DNA of 7,665 nt, taken from positions 1-7,665 of the forward strand of contig PAQB01000007.1 of the NCBI GenBank assembly GCA_002709185.1, read 5' to 3'. Shown here piece after piece: positions 1 to 6,579 of this stretch. A model generated the notes under the pieces. It was not told the origin of the DNA. It searched no databases and was given only the letters and a program-made list of their open reading frames with translations. A program made the translations under genes and the position numbers. Position 1 is the first letter of the stretch; every line of letters begins with the position of its first letter. This stretch comes from Flavobacteriaceae bacterium. Lineage in GTDB: Bacteria > Bacteroidota > Bacteroidia > Flavobacteriales > Flavobacteriaceae.

Positions 1-1443
1 TTAATTAGTGGACGTGCTGCCGATTGGCAGAGTCCTAAAATTGATTTAGAGGATTTAGGATATGATTTGGAGGTTGGTCAGAAATACAAGATATATGTTT
101 GGGTAAAGTTGGTGGCGGGTAGTTCTTCTGGAGCTGTTCAATTAACCCTAAGAAAAACAGTTGATGGAAATACGACTTCATCTGCTTTGGGTGTTCAAAC
201 TGTTTCACAAGATGATTGGACCCTCATCAGTGGTGACTATACCCATCAGCTTTCAAGCGACTTTTTATATGTCAGGGGACCTGTACAAAGTGAAGGCTTA
301 GCTGATTTCTACATTGATGACTTTTCAGTTGTTTTTGAACGAAATTATGCAGCCCTGAGTTTGAGCAGAATTGATAATCCAGATACTTCTACCTCAAATG
401 ATGGGACAAAAGTTGCATTAAATAATATTTTTCAAAACGGGACAGTTGCATACCCAGGGAACCAAACAGCAACAAATTTTGTCAATCTCAATCCTCAGTT
501 TGTGAACGTTCCAAGTGTTGTAAATGGCCCTGTTGACATCAGTCAGTTAAACTTACAATTATCTGATAATTCACCCGCCATTGATGCTGGAGATTCAGCC
601 TACTCGCCGACAGATGATTTTTTGGGGAATCCACGACCAACACTTCCCAATGCAATATCCTTTACAAGTTTCGAAAATTCGAATGGCGGTTGGTCTCAAT
701 TTGGATCTCCCACTTTGACTTCTACTACGGAAACCTCAAAATCCGGAGATTTCTGCCTTTCAGTTACCAATCGAACCGCCAACTGGCACAGCCCTAAATT
801 GGCATTGGATAATCTTTTGGATGTTGGTGAAACCTATACGTTTTATGTCTGGGTGAAATTAGCCAGTGGCGGTGCTGGAAATGCACAAATAACCGTCAAG
901 AATACTGCTTTAAATACATACACCTCTGTAACAACCAGTACTGCTGTAAATGACCAGGGTTGGACGCTGTTGACCGGGAATTTCACATATCCATCAAATG
1001 ACCCCATGTTTGCATATGTCAAAGGACCTAATATTGGAGATGGAGTTGTTAGTGATTTTTACATAGATGATTTTACTTTGGTACCTCAAGGATCTGCTGA
1101 GGTCGATTTTTCTAATATTGACGGCGATGATGTGGTTGACATTGGTGCCTATGAGTTTATAAACACAACTGCCGGAGTTTGGGATTATGATACTCGTTAT
1201 GGCCAGATCTTTCTTTACCCCAACCCCGCTAAAAACCAAATAACAATTTCAAAATACAATGCCGGTGACCAAATTGAGGTTATGGATTTATTAGGGAAAT
1301 ATTACCAACTTTCCAATCAAGAAAACACACGAAATAAAACGTTAACCTTGGACGTTTCGACTCTGAGTACAGGGATTTATTTGGTAAAAATCCGCAATAC
1401 ACATACCAATAGTTTCCAAACCCTTAAATTTTTGAAACATTAA
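1..1443 (+). CDS. T9SS-exported protein with two CBM-like modules in a beta-helix/choice-of-anchor Q scaffold (5' truncated)
   Basis: The reading frame is open from base 1, so the true start lies upstream; 480 residues are visible. Domains in order: a CBM4/9/22-like jelly-roll module lacking its first strands (1-339; motifs ADWQSP, YVWVKL, DFYIDDFSVV); a beta-helix tail (340-639) with LNPQFVNV and the choice-of-anchor Q signature SPAIDAG...GNPRP; a second, complete CBM-like module (about 652-1089; ANWHSP, FYVWVKL, DFYIDDFTLV); the end of the anchor signature, DIGAYEF (1138-1158); and a T9SS type A sorting domain (1207-1440) starting FLYPNPAKNQITI and ending TGIYLVKIR...LKFLKH. The sorting domain predicts export across the outer membrane by type IX secretion and surface attachment or release. 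The likely role is binding, possibly cleaving, plant or algal xylan, inferred from the GH10 gene 22 bp downstream. Any catalytic domain would be upstream and out of view. The two CBM-like modules are diverged duplicates. Domain calls are firm for the sorting domain, good for the anchor motif, and moderate for the exact CBM family. Confidence 0.88.
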   Translation, partial: LISGRAADWQSPKIDLEDLGYDLEVGQKYKIYVWVKLVAGSSSGAVQLTLRKTVDGNTTSSALGVQTVSQDDWTLISGDYTHQLSSDFLYVRGPVQSEGLADFYIDDFSVVFERNYAALSLSRIDNPDTSTSNDGTKVALNNIFQNGTVAYPGNQTATNFVNLNPQFVNVPSVVNGPVDISQLNLQLSDNSPAIDAGDSAYSPTDDFLGNPRPTLPNAISFTSFENSNGGWSQFGSPTLTSTTETSKSGDFCLSVTNRTANWHSPKLALDNLLDVGETYTFYVWVKLASGGAGNAQITVKNTALNTYTSVTTSTAVNDQGWTLLTGNFTYPSNDPMFAYVKGPNIGDGVVSDFYIDDFTLVPQGSAEVDFSNIDGDDVVDIGAYEFINTTAGVWDYDTRYGQIFLYPNPAKNQITISKYNAGDQIEVMDLLGKYYQLSNQENTRNKTLTLDVSTLSTGIYLVKIRNTHTNSFQTLKFLKH

Positions 1444-1465
1444 GAGTAACAACATTCAAAAGAAA

Positions 1466-2608
1466 ATGATGAAAAAATTAAAAAAACCAATATTTCTAAT
1501 ACTTACTTGTGGTCTTGTTTGTTTTATCAGTTTTGCCAATAAATTTGTTTCTGAATCCTCCAGTAAGTTGTCATTAGGCGCACATTTTAAAGATTTATTT
1601 TATATGGGAGCGGCCATTAACGAAAACACGATTCTTGGTTTAGATCCAAAATCCGCTACAATTGTAAATCGTGAATTCAATACAATTACACCAGAGAACT
1701 CTTTAAAATGGATGTTTATTCAACCCAAGCCCAACCAATTTAATTTTAAAGCAGCAGATAAGTATGTTGAAATGGGTCTCAAAAATAACATGTACATTGT
1801 GGGACATGCCCTGGTTTGGCATGCTCAGCTTGCAGATTTCATGCAAAATCTTGACAACAGTGCTGAGACCAGAGCACATGTGGACAACCATATCAATACA
1901 TTAGTATCTCGCTATAAGGGTAAAATTGATGCTTGGGATGTCGTCAATGAAGCTTTTGAAGAGGATGGAAGTTTGAGAGCGTCTGTTTTTTATAAAAATA
2001 TGGGTGAAAATTACATTGAGGAGGTTTTTAGAAAGACGGAGAAAGTAGATCCAGATGTAGATTTAATTTACAATGATTACAATCTTTACAAACCAAAAAA
2101 GAGAGCTGCAGTTCTTGAAATGGTTAAAAAATTTAAAGCCAATGGCACCAAGATTAATGGAGTTGGAGTACAAGCCCATTGGGATTTAAAATCTCCAAGT
2201 TTGGAAGAAATAGAACAAATTATTTTGGATGTACATGCTGCAGGAGTTTATGTGTCTTTTACAGAACTTGACATCTCTGTGCTTCCCAATCCTTGGGAAA
2301 TGGTTGGCGCCGAGGTGACGCAAAATTTCTCAAAGTTTGAAGGCGATCCAAAAATGAATCCATACTCGAATGGACTGCCGGATGCTGTTCAAGAAAAATT
2401 AGCAAAGCGTTACCATGACATTTTTAATCTTTTTGTCAAACACAGTGATAAAATTAATAGAGTTACCTTTTGGGGGGTAATGGACAAACATTCTTGGCTC
2501 AACGATTGGCCTATAAAAGGGCGCACAAACTATCCGCTTTTATTTGATAGAGATTACCAACCAAAAGTAGCTTATGCACGTCTCTTAGGCGTTAACACTA
2601 AGCCATAA
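1466..2608 (+). CDS. GH10 endo-beta-1,4-xylanase, exported
   Basis: A complete 380-residue single-domain glycoside hydrolase family 10 enzyme, which cleaves internal beta-1,4 links of xylan with retention. Residues 1-24 form a signal peptide: KKLKK, then a hydrophobic core ending near SFA. The two cysteines in the core do not sit in a good lipobox, so signal peptidase I cleavage is favoured and the enzyme is probably periplasmic. There is no T9SS sorting domain. Family hallmarks are all present: TPENSLKW (75-82, substrate-binding E77, N78, K81), GHALVWH (113-119), WDVVNEAF with acid/base E162, GVQAHW (234-239), FTELDIS with nucleophile E267, and TFWGVMDKHSWLND (334-347). Length fits a catalytic domain without a CBM. 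Two adjacent ATG codons (1466 and 1469) could each serve as start; the first is used here. It follows the CBM protein by 22 bp and precedes the symporter by 18 bp, which supports one operon. The family call is very secure; exact location is inferred. Confidence 0.96.
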   Translation: MMKKLKKPIFLILTCGLVCFISFANKFVSESSSKLSLGAHFKDLFYMGAAINENTILGLDPKSATIVNREFNTITPENSLKWMFIQPKPNQFNFKAADKYVEMGLKNNMYIVGHALVWHAQLADFMQNLDNSAETRAHVDNHINTLVSRYKGKIDAWDVVNEAFEEDGSLRASVFYKNMGENYIEEVFRKTEKVDPDVDLIYNDYNLYKPKKRAAVLEMVKKFKANGTKINGVGVQAHWDLKSPSLEEIEQIILDVHAAGVYVSFTELDISVLPNPWEMVGAEVTQNFSKFEGDPKMNPYSNGLPDAVQEKLAKRYHDIFNLFVKHSDKINRVTFWGVMDKHSWLNDWPIKGRTNYPLLFDRDYQPKVAYARLLGVNTKP

Positions 2609-2626
2609 ACCAACAAAAATTTAGTT

Positions 2627-4066
2627 ATGAAATCAACTTCCGATAAATTATCCATTATTGAAAAAATCGGCTACAGTCTTGGAGACTTGGCTGCCAATTT
2701 GGTCTTTCAAACTCTAATGACTTATTTGGCCTATTTTTATACAGACATCTACAAGTTAGATGCCAATGATGCAACGGCCATCATGTTTATTGTAGGAACC
2801 GTCGCCGCTTTTGGATTCAATCCCATAGTAGGTGCCATCGCCGACCGAACAAATTCTAAATGGGGAAAGTTTCGGCCTTGGATTCTTTGGACGGCTGTAC
2901 CTTTAGGAATTATTTCTGTCTTGGCCTTTAGCACCCCAGATTTTAGTTACAAAGGCAAGGTGATTTACGCAGTTATTACCTACACTTTACTGCTTTTATT
3001 GTATGCTGCTAGTAACTTGCCATATTCTGCGCTCAGTGGGGTTATTACGGGAAGTATGAAAGAACGCAATAGCATTTCATCATACCGCTTTGTGGCGGTG
3101 ATGTTTGCCCAATTTTTTGTCCAAGTTTTTATGTTGCCAATTATCATCTATGCCGGAGAAGGCGATAAAGCCGTTGGAATTGAAATTGTAATGACATGGT
3201 TGGCTGTTATAGGAACTATTATGTTATTGATTACTTTTTTAACCACTAAAGAACGCGTGGTACCAACAGAAGCGCAAAAGTCTACTATATGGGAAGATTT
3301 ATCGGACTTGGTAAAAAATAAACCCTGGATTATTATGTTGGTTTTAACCACCCTAACTTTTGTGTCATTGGCCATGAAAGGGGGTAGCTATGTGTATTAT
3401 TTTGAAAACTTTATTGATGCCTCGAGATTGACAAGTTTTATCAATCCTGTATTAGAATTTTTATCTAGCATTGGAATTAACTTCTTTGGGAACGATCCAG
3501 TTTCTGCTGGCTTTGGTTTATTTAATGCGGGCGGTATCATCTTTATGATAATCGGGATTGGCTTGTCTAAGACCTTGGCTGACAAATACGGAAAACGCAA
3601 TGTTTTCGGTTTATTTTTACTCATTGCGACCTTATTTATTATTGCGTTTAACTTTTTTGAGTCTTCAGCAATTGAACTCATTTTTGGAGCTCAAATATTG
3701 CATGGATTTTTCTATGGCATCACCATTCCGTTGTTGTGGGCGATGATTGCCGATGTAGCAGATTACTCCGAATGGAAAAATAACCGCAGAGCAACTGCGA
3801 TCATATTTTCGGCCATGATGGTCGGTTTAAAACTGGGCCTCACCATCGGGAGTTCTTTGGTCACTAAAATTTTGGATTATTATGGCTACGACGCCAATAG
3901 TCTTTCGGGACAAGCATCCGAAGCCATTCTTGGCACAAAATTATTGGTGAGTATTTTTCCTGCCATTCCGTTTTTATTAGGTGTAGGCTTATTATTTTTC
4001 TATGAAATTAATAAAACCATGGAAACACAAATAGAATTAGATTTAAAACAAAGACGAAACAACTAA
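2627..4066 (+). CDS. GPH-family (MFS) glycoside/pentoside:cation symporter
   Basis: A complete 479-residue inner-membrane transporter of the glycoside-pentoside-hexuronide:cation symporter family (relatives of MelB, XylP and XynB-type carriers). It has about 12 hydrophobic segments. Family motifs visible: GYSLGDLAANL (15-25) followed by YLAYFYTDIY (33-42) in helix 1; GAIADRTNSKWGKFRPW (69-85), the loop 2-3 signature; NLPYSALSGVITG (130-142); and IADVADYSEWKNNRRATA (374-391), the conserved central or second-half loop. Family members use Na+ or H+ to import sugars. Substrate cannot be read from sequence, but the flanking GH10 and the cytoplasmic GH43 make xylobiose, xylotriose or arabinoxylo-oligosaccharides the best inference. 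A stretch at about 262-293 between transmembrane segments is longer than I expect for MelB. The gene is 18 bp after GH10 and ends 5 bp before GH43, so translational coupling to GH43 is likely. The family call is secure; the substrate is inference. Confidence 0.94.
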   Translation: MKSTSDKLSIIEKIGYSLGDLAANLVFQTLMTYLAYFYTDIYKLDANDATAIMFIVGTVAAFGFNPIVGAIADRTNSKWGKFRPWILWTAVPLGIISVLAFSTPDFSYKGKVIYAVITYTLLLLLYAASNLPYSALSGVITGSMKERNSISSYRFVAVMFAQFFVQVFMLPIIIYAGEGDKAVGIEIVMTWLAVIGTIMLLITFLTTKERVVPTEAQKSTIWEDLSDLVKNKPWIIMLVLTTLTFVSLAMKGGSYVYYFENFIDASRLTSFINPVLEFLSSIGINFFGNDPVSAGFGLFNAGGIIFMIIGIGLSKTLADKYGKRNVFGLFLLIATLFIIAFNFFESSAIELIFGAQILHGFFYGITIPLLWAMIADVADYSEWKNNRRATAIIFSAMMVGLKLGLTIGSSLVTKILDYYGYDANSLSGQASEAILGTKLLVSIFPAIPFLLGVGLLFFYEINKTMETQIELDLKQRRNN

Positions 4067-4071
4067 CTGCT

Positions 4072-5103
4072 ATGCCTGAAGATAATATTGACCATATAGA
4101 TTTTGATGCATTGGATAAAAAGGCATTGTCTGCGCCTTTGGTAACTCATATTTATACTGCAGACCCGTCTGCCCATTATTTCAATGGTAAAATATACATA
4201 TATCCATCACATGATATTGATGCCGGTGAGGCTTTTGACGATTTAGGGAGCCATTTTGCGATGGAGGATTACCATGTCATTTCTATGGATAGCATTGACA
4301 GTAAAGCCGTAGACAACGGTGTGGCTCTGCATGTGGATGATGTGCCTTGGGCACAACAGCAAATGTGGGCGCCTGATGCCAATGAAAAAGATGGAAAATT
4401 TTATCTTTTCTTTCCAGCTAAGGATTATAAAGGTATTTTTCGAATTGGTGTAGCTATTAGCGACTCTCCAACAGGCCCATTCAAAGCAGAGCCAAAAGCG
4501 ATAAAGGGCAGTTTTTCTATAGACCCCGCCGTTTTTAAAGATGACGACGGTGCCTATTATATGTATTTTGGAGGCCTTTGGGGTGGCCAATTACAACGTT
4601 GGAGAACCGGTGTCTTTAACAACAATCAACCGGAAAGCCCTACCGCATTCCTTCCGGCAGATGATGAACCAGCTTTGTTGCCATTGGTTGCTAAAATGAC
4701 AGATGATTTATTGGAATTTGACGAAACGCCCAAGGCATTAGAAATTCTTGATGAAAATGGAGATCTCTTACGCTCAGGTGACAATGACCGCCGCTTTTTT
4801 GAAGCCGCATGGCTGCACAAACACAATGGGAAATATTATTTTTCATACTCCACTGGAGATACTCACTTTATATGTTACGGCATCGGAGACAGTCCTTATG
4901 GGCCGTTCACCTACAAGGGTCGAATTCTAAACCCTGTTGTAGGTTGGACTTCCCACCATTCTGTATGTGAGATTGAGGGAAAAACTTATTTGTTTTACCA
5001 TGATTCTTCGCTCTCAAAAGGCGTTACTCATTTAAGGTGTGTAAAAGTAGCCGAAATAAAATACCGAGCGGACGGCACCATTATTACATTAGATCCTTAT
5101 TAA
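4072..5103 (+). CDS. GH43 beta-xylosidase/alpha-L-arabinofuranosidase, cytoplasmic
   Basis: A complete 343-residue family 43 glycoside hydrolase, a five-bladed beta-propeller that acts by inversion. The catalytic triad is recognisable: general base D31 in YTADPSAH, pKa-modulating D151 in FSIDPAVFKDDDG, and general acid E244 in RFFEAAWLHK. Other signature stretches are QMWAPDA (98-104), FYLFFPAKD, FRIGVAISDSPTGPF and MYFGGLWGGQLQRW. The overall pattern resembles GH43 subfamily 1 xylosidases, but this is recalled, not computed. There is no signal peptide and the N-terminus is short and acidic (PEDNIDHIDFDALDKK), so the enzyme should be cytoplasmic and hydrolyse imported xylo-oligosaccharides to xylose and possibly arabinose. 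Only the propeller is present, with no C-terminal beta-sandwich. It starts 5 bp after the symporter stop, strongly indicating co-expression. Family and location are secure; the balance of xylosidase and arabinofuranosidase activity is not readable. Confidence 0.94.
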   Translation: MPEDNIDHIDFDALDKKALSAPLVTHIYTADPSAHYFNGKIYIYPSHDIDAGEAFDDLGSHFAMEDYHVISMDSIDSKAVDNGVALHVDDVPWAQQQMWAPDANEKDGKFYLFFPAKDYKGIFRIGVAISDSPTGPFKAEPKAIKGSFSIDPAVFKDDDGAYYMYFGGLWGGQLQRWRTGVFNNNQPESPTAFLPADDEPALLPLVAKMTDDLLEFDETPKALEILDENGDLLRSGDNDRRFFEAAWLHKHNGKYYFSYSTGDTHFICYGIGDSPYGPFTYKGRILNPVVGWTSHHSVCEIEGKTYLFYHDSSLSKGVTHLRCVKVAEIKYRADGTIITLDPY

Positions 5104-5183
5104 TTGTATTTTTCATTTTTAGTTTTTATAATTTAAACTTATATTGGGGAATACTTATCATAATTTATTATGATTATTAAATA
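5104..5183 (+). promoter_or_regulatory. AT-rich intergenic gap, possible weak promoter for the DUF1800/DUF1501 pair
   Basis: This 80-bp gap is the only sizeable break between genes and separates the xylan block from the DUF pair. It is almost entirely A and T. TATATTGG at 5140-5147 matches the Bacteroidota -7 consensus TAnnTTTG with one mismatch, and a T-rich stretch (TTTTTAG, about 5116-5122) lies at roughly the right distance for a degenerate -33 element. No GC-rich hairpin followed by a U-tract is seen, so read-through from the xylan genes remains possible. The promoter call is tentative. Confidence 0.3.
5157..5174. repeat. 8-bp perfect inverted repeat, operator-like
   Basis: ATCATAAT (5157-5164) and ATTATGAT (5167-5174) are exact reverse complements separated by two T residues. 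The repeat ends 9 bp before the ATG of the DUF1800 gene. A second short inverted repeat, ATTATT/AATAAT (5173-5178 and 5180-5185), overlaps its edge and the start codon. The near-zero spacer suits a dimeric protein site better than an RNA hairpin. In such AT-rich DNA a chance origin is possible. The symmetry is directly seen; function is inference. Confidence 0.45.
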
Positions 5184-6569
5184 ATGAAAGATAGACATCT
5201 CATACATTTACATTGGCGTAGCGGATTTGGAATTACACCATCTTCTTTAAAATCGGCTAAACTTTTGAATAAGACAAAGAATGTCAATTCAATTTTTGAA
5301 ATTTCAAAACAAATTGAACCCATTCAACTTGATTTATCAGAATTTGATAAATTTCTTAAAACGCCCTATAAAAAGTATAAAGAAATACACGGGGATGAAG
5401 CTGCCACAAAGTTGAGACAAAAGAGCCAAAGAATGGTGCGTCAATTGAACTTTGAATGGTTAAAAAAAATTGCCAGCTCCGAATGTGTTTTAAGAGAAAA
5501 AATGACCCTTTTTTGGGCCAATGTCTTTGTCTGTAGAGACAACCACATTCTTCATGCTATTCAATTTAACAATACCCTACGTACCCATGCTTTGGGTGAT
5601 TTTGGAGCCTTCGTGAAAGCTGTTGCAAGAACGCCATCTATGCTTAAATATCTCAACAATAACCGCAATGTAAAGCTCAAGCCCAATGAGAATTTTGCGC
5701 GTGAGTTGTTAGAGCTTTTCACTTTGGGCTTGGGAAATTATTCAGAGCAAGACATCAAGGAAGCTGCAAGGGCCTTTACTGGGTGGAATTTCAAAGCCAA
5801 TGGGGATTTTATTTTAAGGGCCAATAAACACGATGAAAACTCCAAAACATTTTTAGGTATTACTGGTAATTTAGACGGTGATGATGTTGTCGATATCATT
5901 CTTAAACAGCGCCAATGTGCCGAGTTTATTTGTAGAAAAATATACACCTATTTTGTTAATCCAAACATAGATGCTTCTCATTTGGATGAACTCACAGATT
6001 TGTTTTACAAAGATTACAACATTAAAAAACTGATGCGACATCTTTTTATGTCCGATTGGTTTTACAACGAAAATAATATTGGCGTTAAAATTAAATCCCC
6101 AGTAGAATTGATGGTGGGCATTCATAAAATTGTCCCCTCTGTTTTTAGAAAACAGCGTCAAGTCACCTACCTTCAAAAAATGATGGGACAAATTCTTTTG
6201 TACCCTGTCAATGTTTCTGGCTGGAAAGGGGACCGTTATTGGATTGATTCAAACTCCTTAATGTTTAGATTGAAACTTCCTTCAGTACTTTTGAATAATG
6301 CCAATATAAGCCTTAACTCAAAGGGAGAATTTGAAGATGATTTCAGTGATTTCTACAATCAAAAGAATCAAAATTTTAAAGTCTCAGATCAAGCCCGTAC
6401 TTATTTTGAAACCCATTATTCTAAAATTACCAAAAAAGAATTAAAAGCTGTTTTGGTACTTCCAAAGCTAGATCAAGATACCAAAGAGATGCTAAAAATT
6501 TACCAAAATCAAAACGCCTATCAATATTGTATTCAATTGATGTCCATTCCGGAATATCAATTGTGTTAA
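5184..6569 (+). CDS. DUF1800 family protein of unknown function
   Basis: A complete 461-residue DUF1800 protein; biochemical function is unknown. Family marks: HLHWRSGFG at the N-terminus (8-16), NTLRTHALGDF (130-140), PNENFARELLELFTLG (167-182), ARAFTGW (195-201), HDENSKTFLG (216-225), IKSPVELMVG (303-312), and MGQILLYPVNVSGWKGDRYWID (334-355). Length is normal for the leaderless flavobacterial form, and the domain begins almost at the initiator Met, so no signal peptide is seen. The usual FW-H-x-H-F motif reads FWANVF here (110-115), with both histidines replaced. Six cysteines (101, 117, 245, 250, 449, 461) include the very last residue. The ATG at 5184 is preceded by an AT-rich leader without a Shine-Dalgarno motif, as is usual in this phylum. 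DUF1501 follows after 10 bp, a pairing common in bacteria, which suggests the two proteins act together. The family call is secure; function is not known. Confidence 0.92.
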   Translation: MKDRHLIHLHWRSGFGITPSSLKSAKLLNKTKNVNSIFEISKQIEPIQLDLSEFDKFLKTPYKKYKEIHGDEAATKLRQKSQRMVRQLNFEWLKKIASSECVLREKMTLFWANVFVCRDNHILHAIQFNNTLRTHALGDFGAFVKAVARTPSMLKYLNNNRNVKLKPNENFARELLELFTLGLGNYSEQDIKEAARAFTGWNFKANGDFILRANKHDENSKTFLGITGNLDGDDVVDIILKQRQCAEFICRKIYTYFVNPNIDASHLDELTDLFYKDYNIKKLMRHLFMSDWFYNENNIGVKIKSPVELMVGIHKIVPSVFRKQRQVTYLQKMMGQILLYPVNVSGWKGDRYWIDSNSLMFRLKLPSVLLNNANISLNSKGEFEDDFSDFYNQKNQNFKVSDQARTYFETHYSKITKKELKAVLVLPKLDQDTKEMLKIYQNQNAYQYCIQLMSIPEYQLC

Positions 6570-6579
6570 ATCGTAGATT

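Noticed and set aside
1108..1158. Dockerin or EF-hand-like calcium motif (NIDGDDVVDIG)
   Set aside because: Only one copy exists and it merges into DIGAYEF, the end of the choice-of-anchor Q signature; dockerins have two repeats.
994..1239. Antisense open frame within the CBM protein, and similar antisense frames in the transporter, GH43 and DUF genes
   Set aside because: They lie fully inside well-supported genes, have no family motifs, and have composition typical of reverse-frame shadows.
67..1443. TTG at 67 as the start of the first gene
   Set aside because: The frame is open back to base 1 and codons 1-66 encode clear CBM-like sequence (RAADWQSPKIDL) matching the second module, so the gene begins upstream of the window.
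1466..1530. Lipoprotein signal in the xylanase
   Set aside because: Cysteines 15 and 19 lie within the hydrophobic core and are preceded by LILT and GLV, which do not form a good lipobox, so SPI cleavage near residue 24 fits better.
3558..3746. 62-codon + strand frame inside the transporter gene
   Set aside because: It is out of frame with the strongly supported transporter and shows no recognisable domain or independent start context.
5104..5135. Rho-independent terminator after GH43
   Set aside because: The stretch is T-rich but there is no GC-containing stem before it, so a terminator cannot be supported.
5874..5902. LDGDDVVDI in DUF1800 resembling IDGDDVVDI in the first gene, suggesting shared origin
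   Set aside because: The match is short, the contexts are unrelated (a helical DUF1800 region versus a beta-helix end), and GDDVVDIIL-type sequence is normal for this DUF1800 subfamily as I recall it. Coincidence is most likely.
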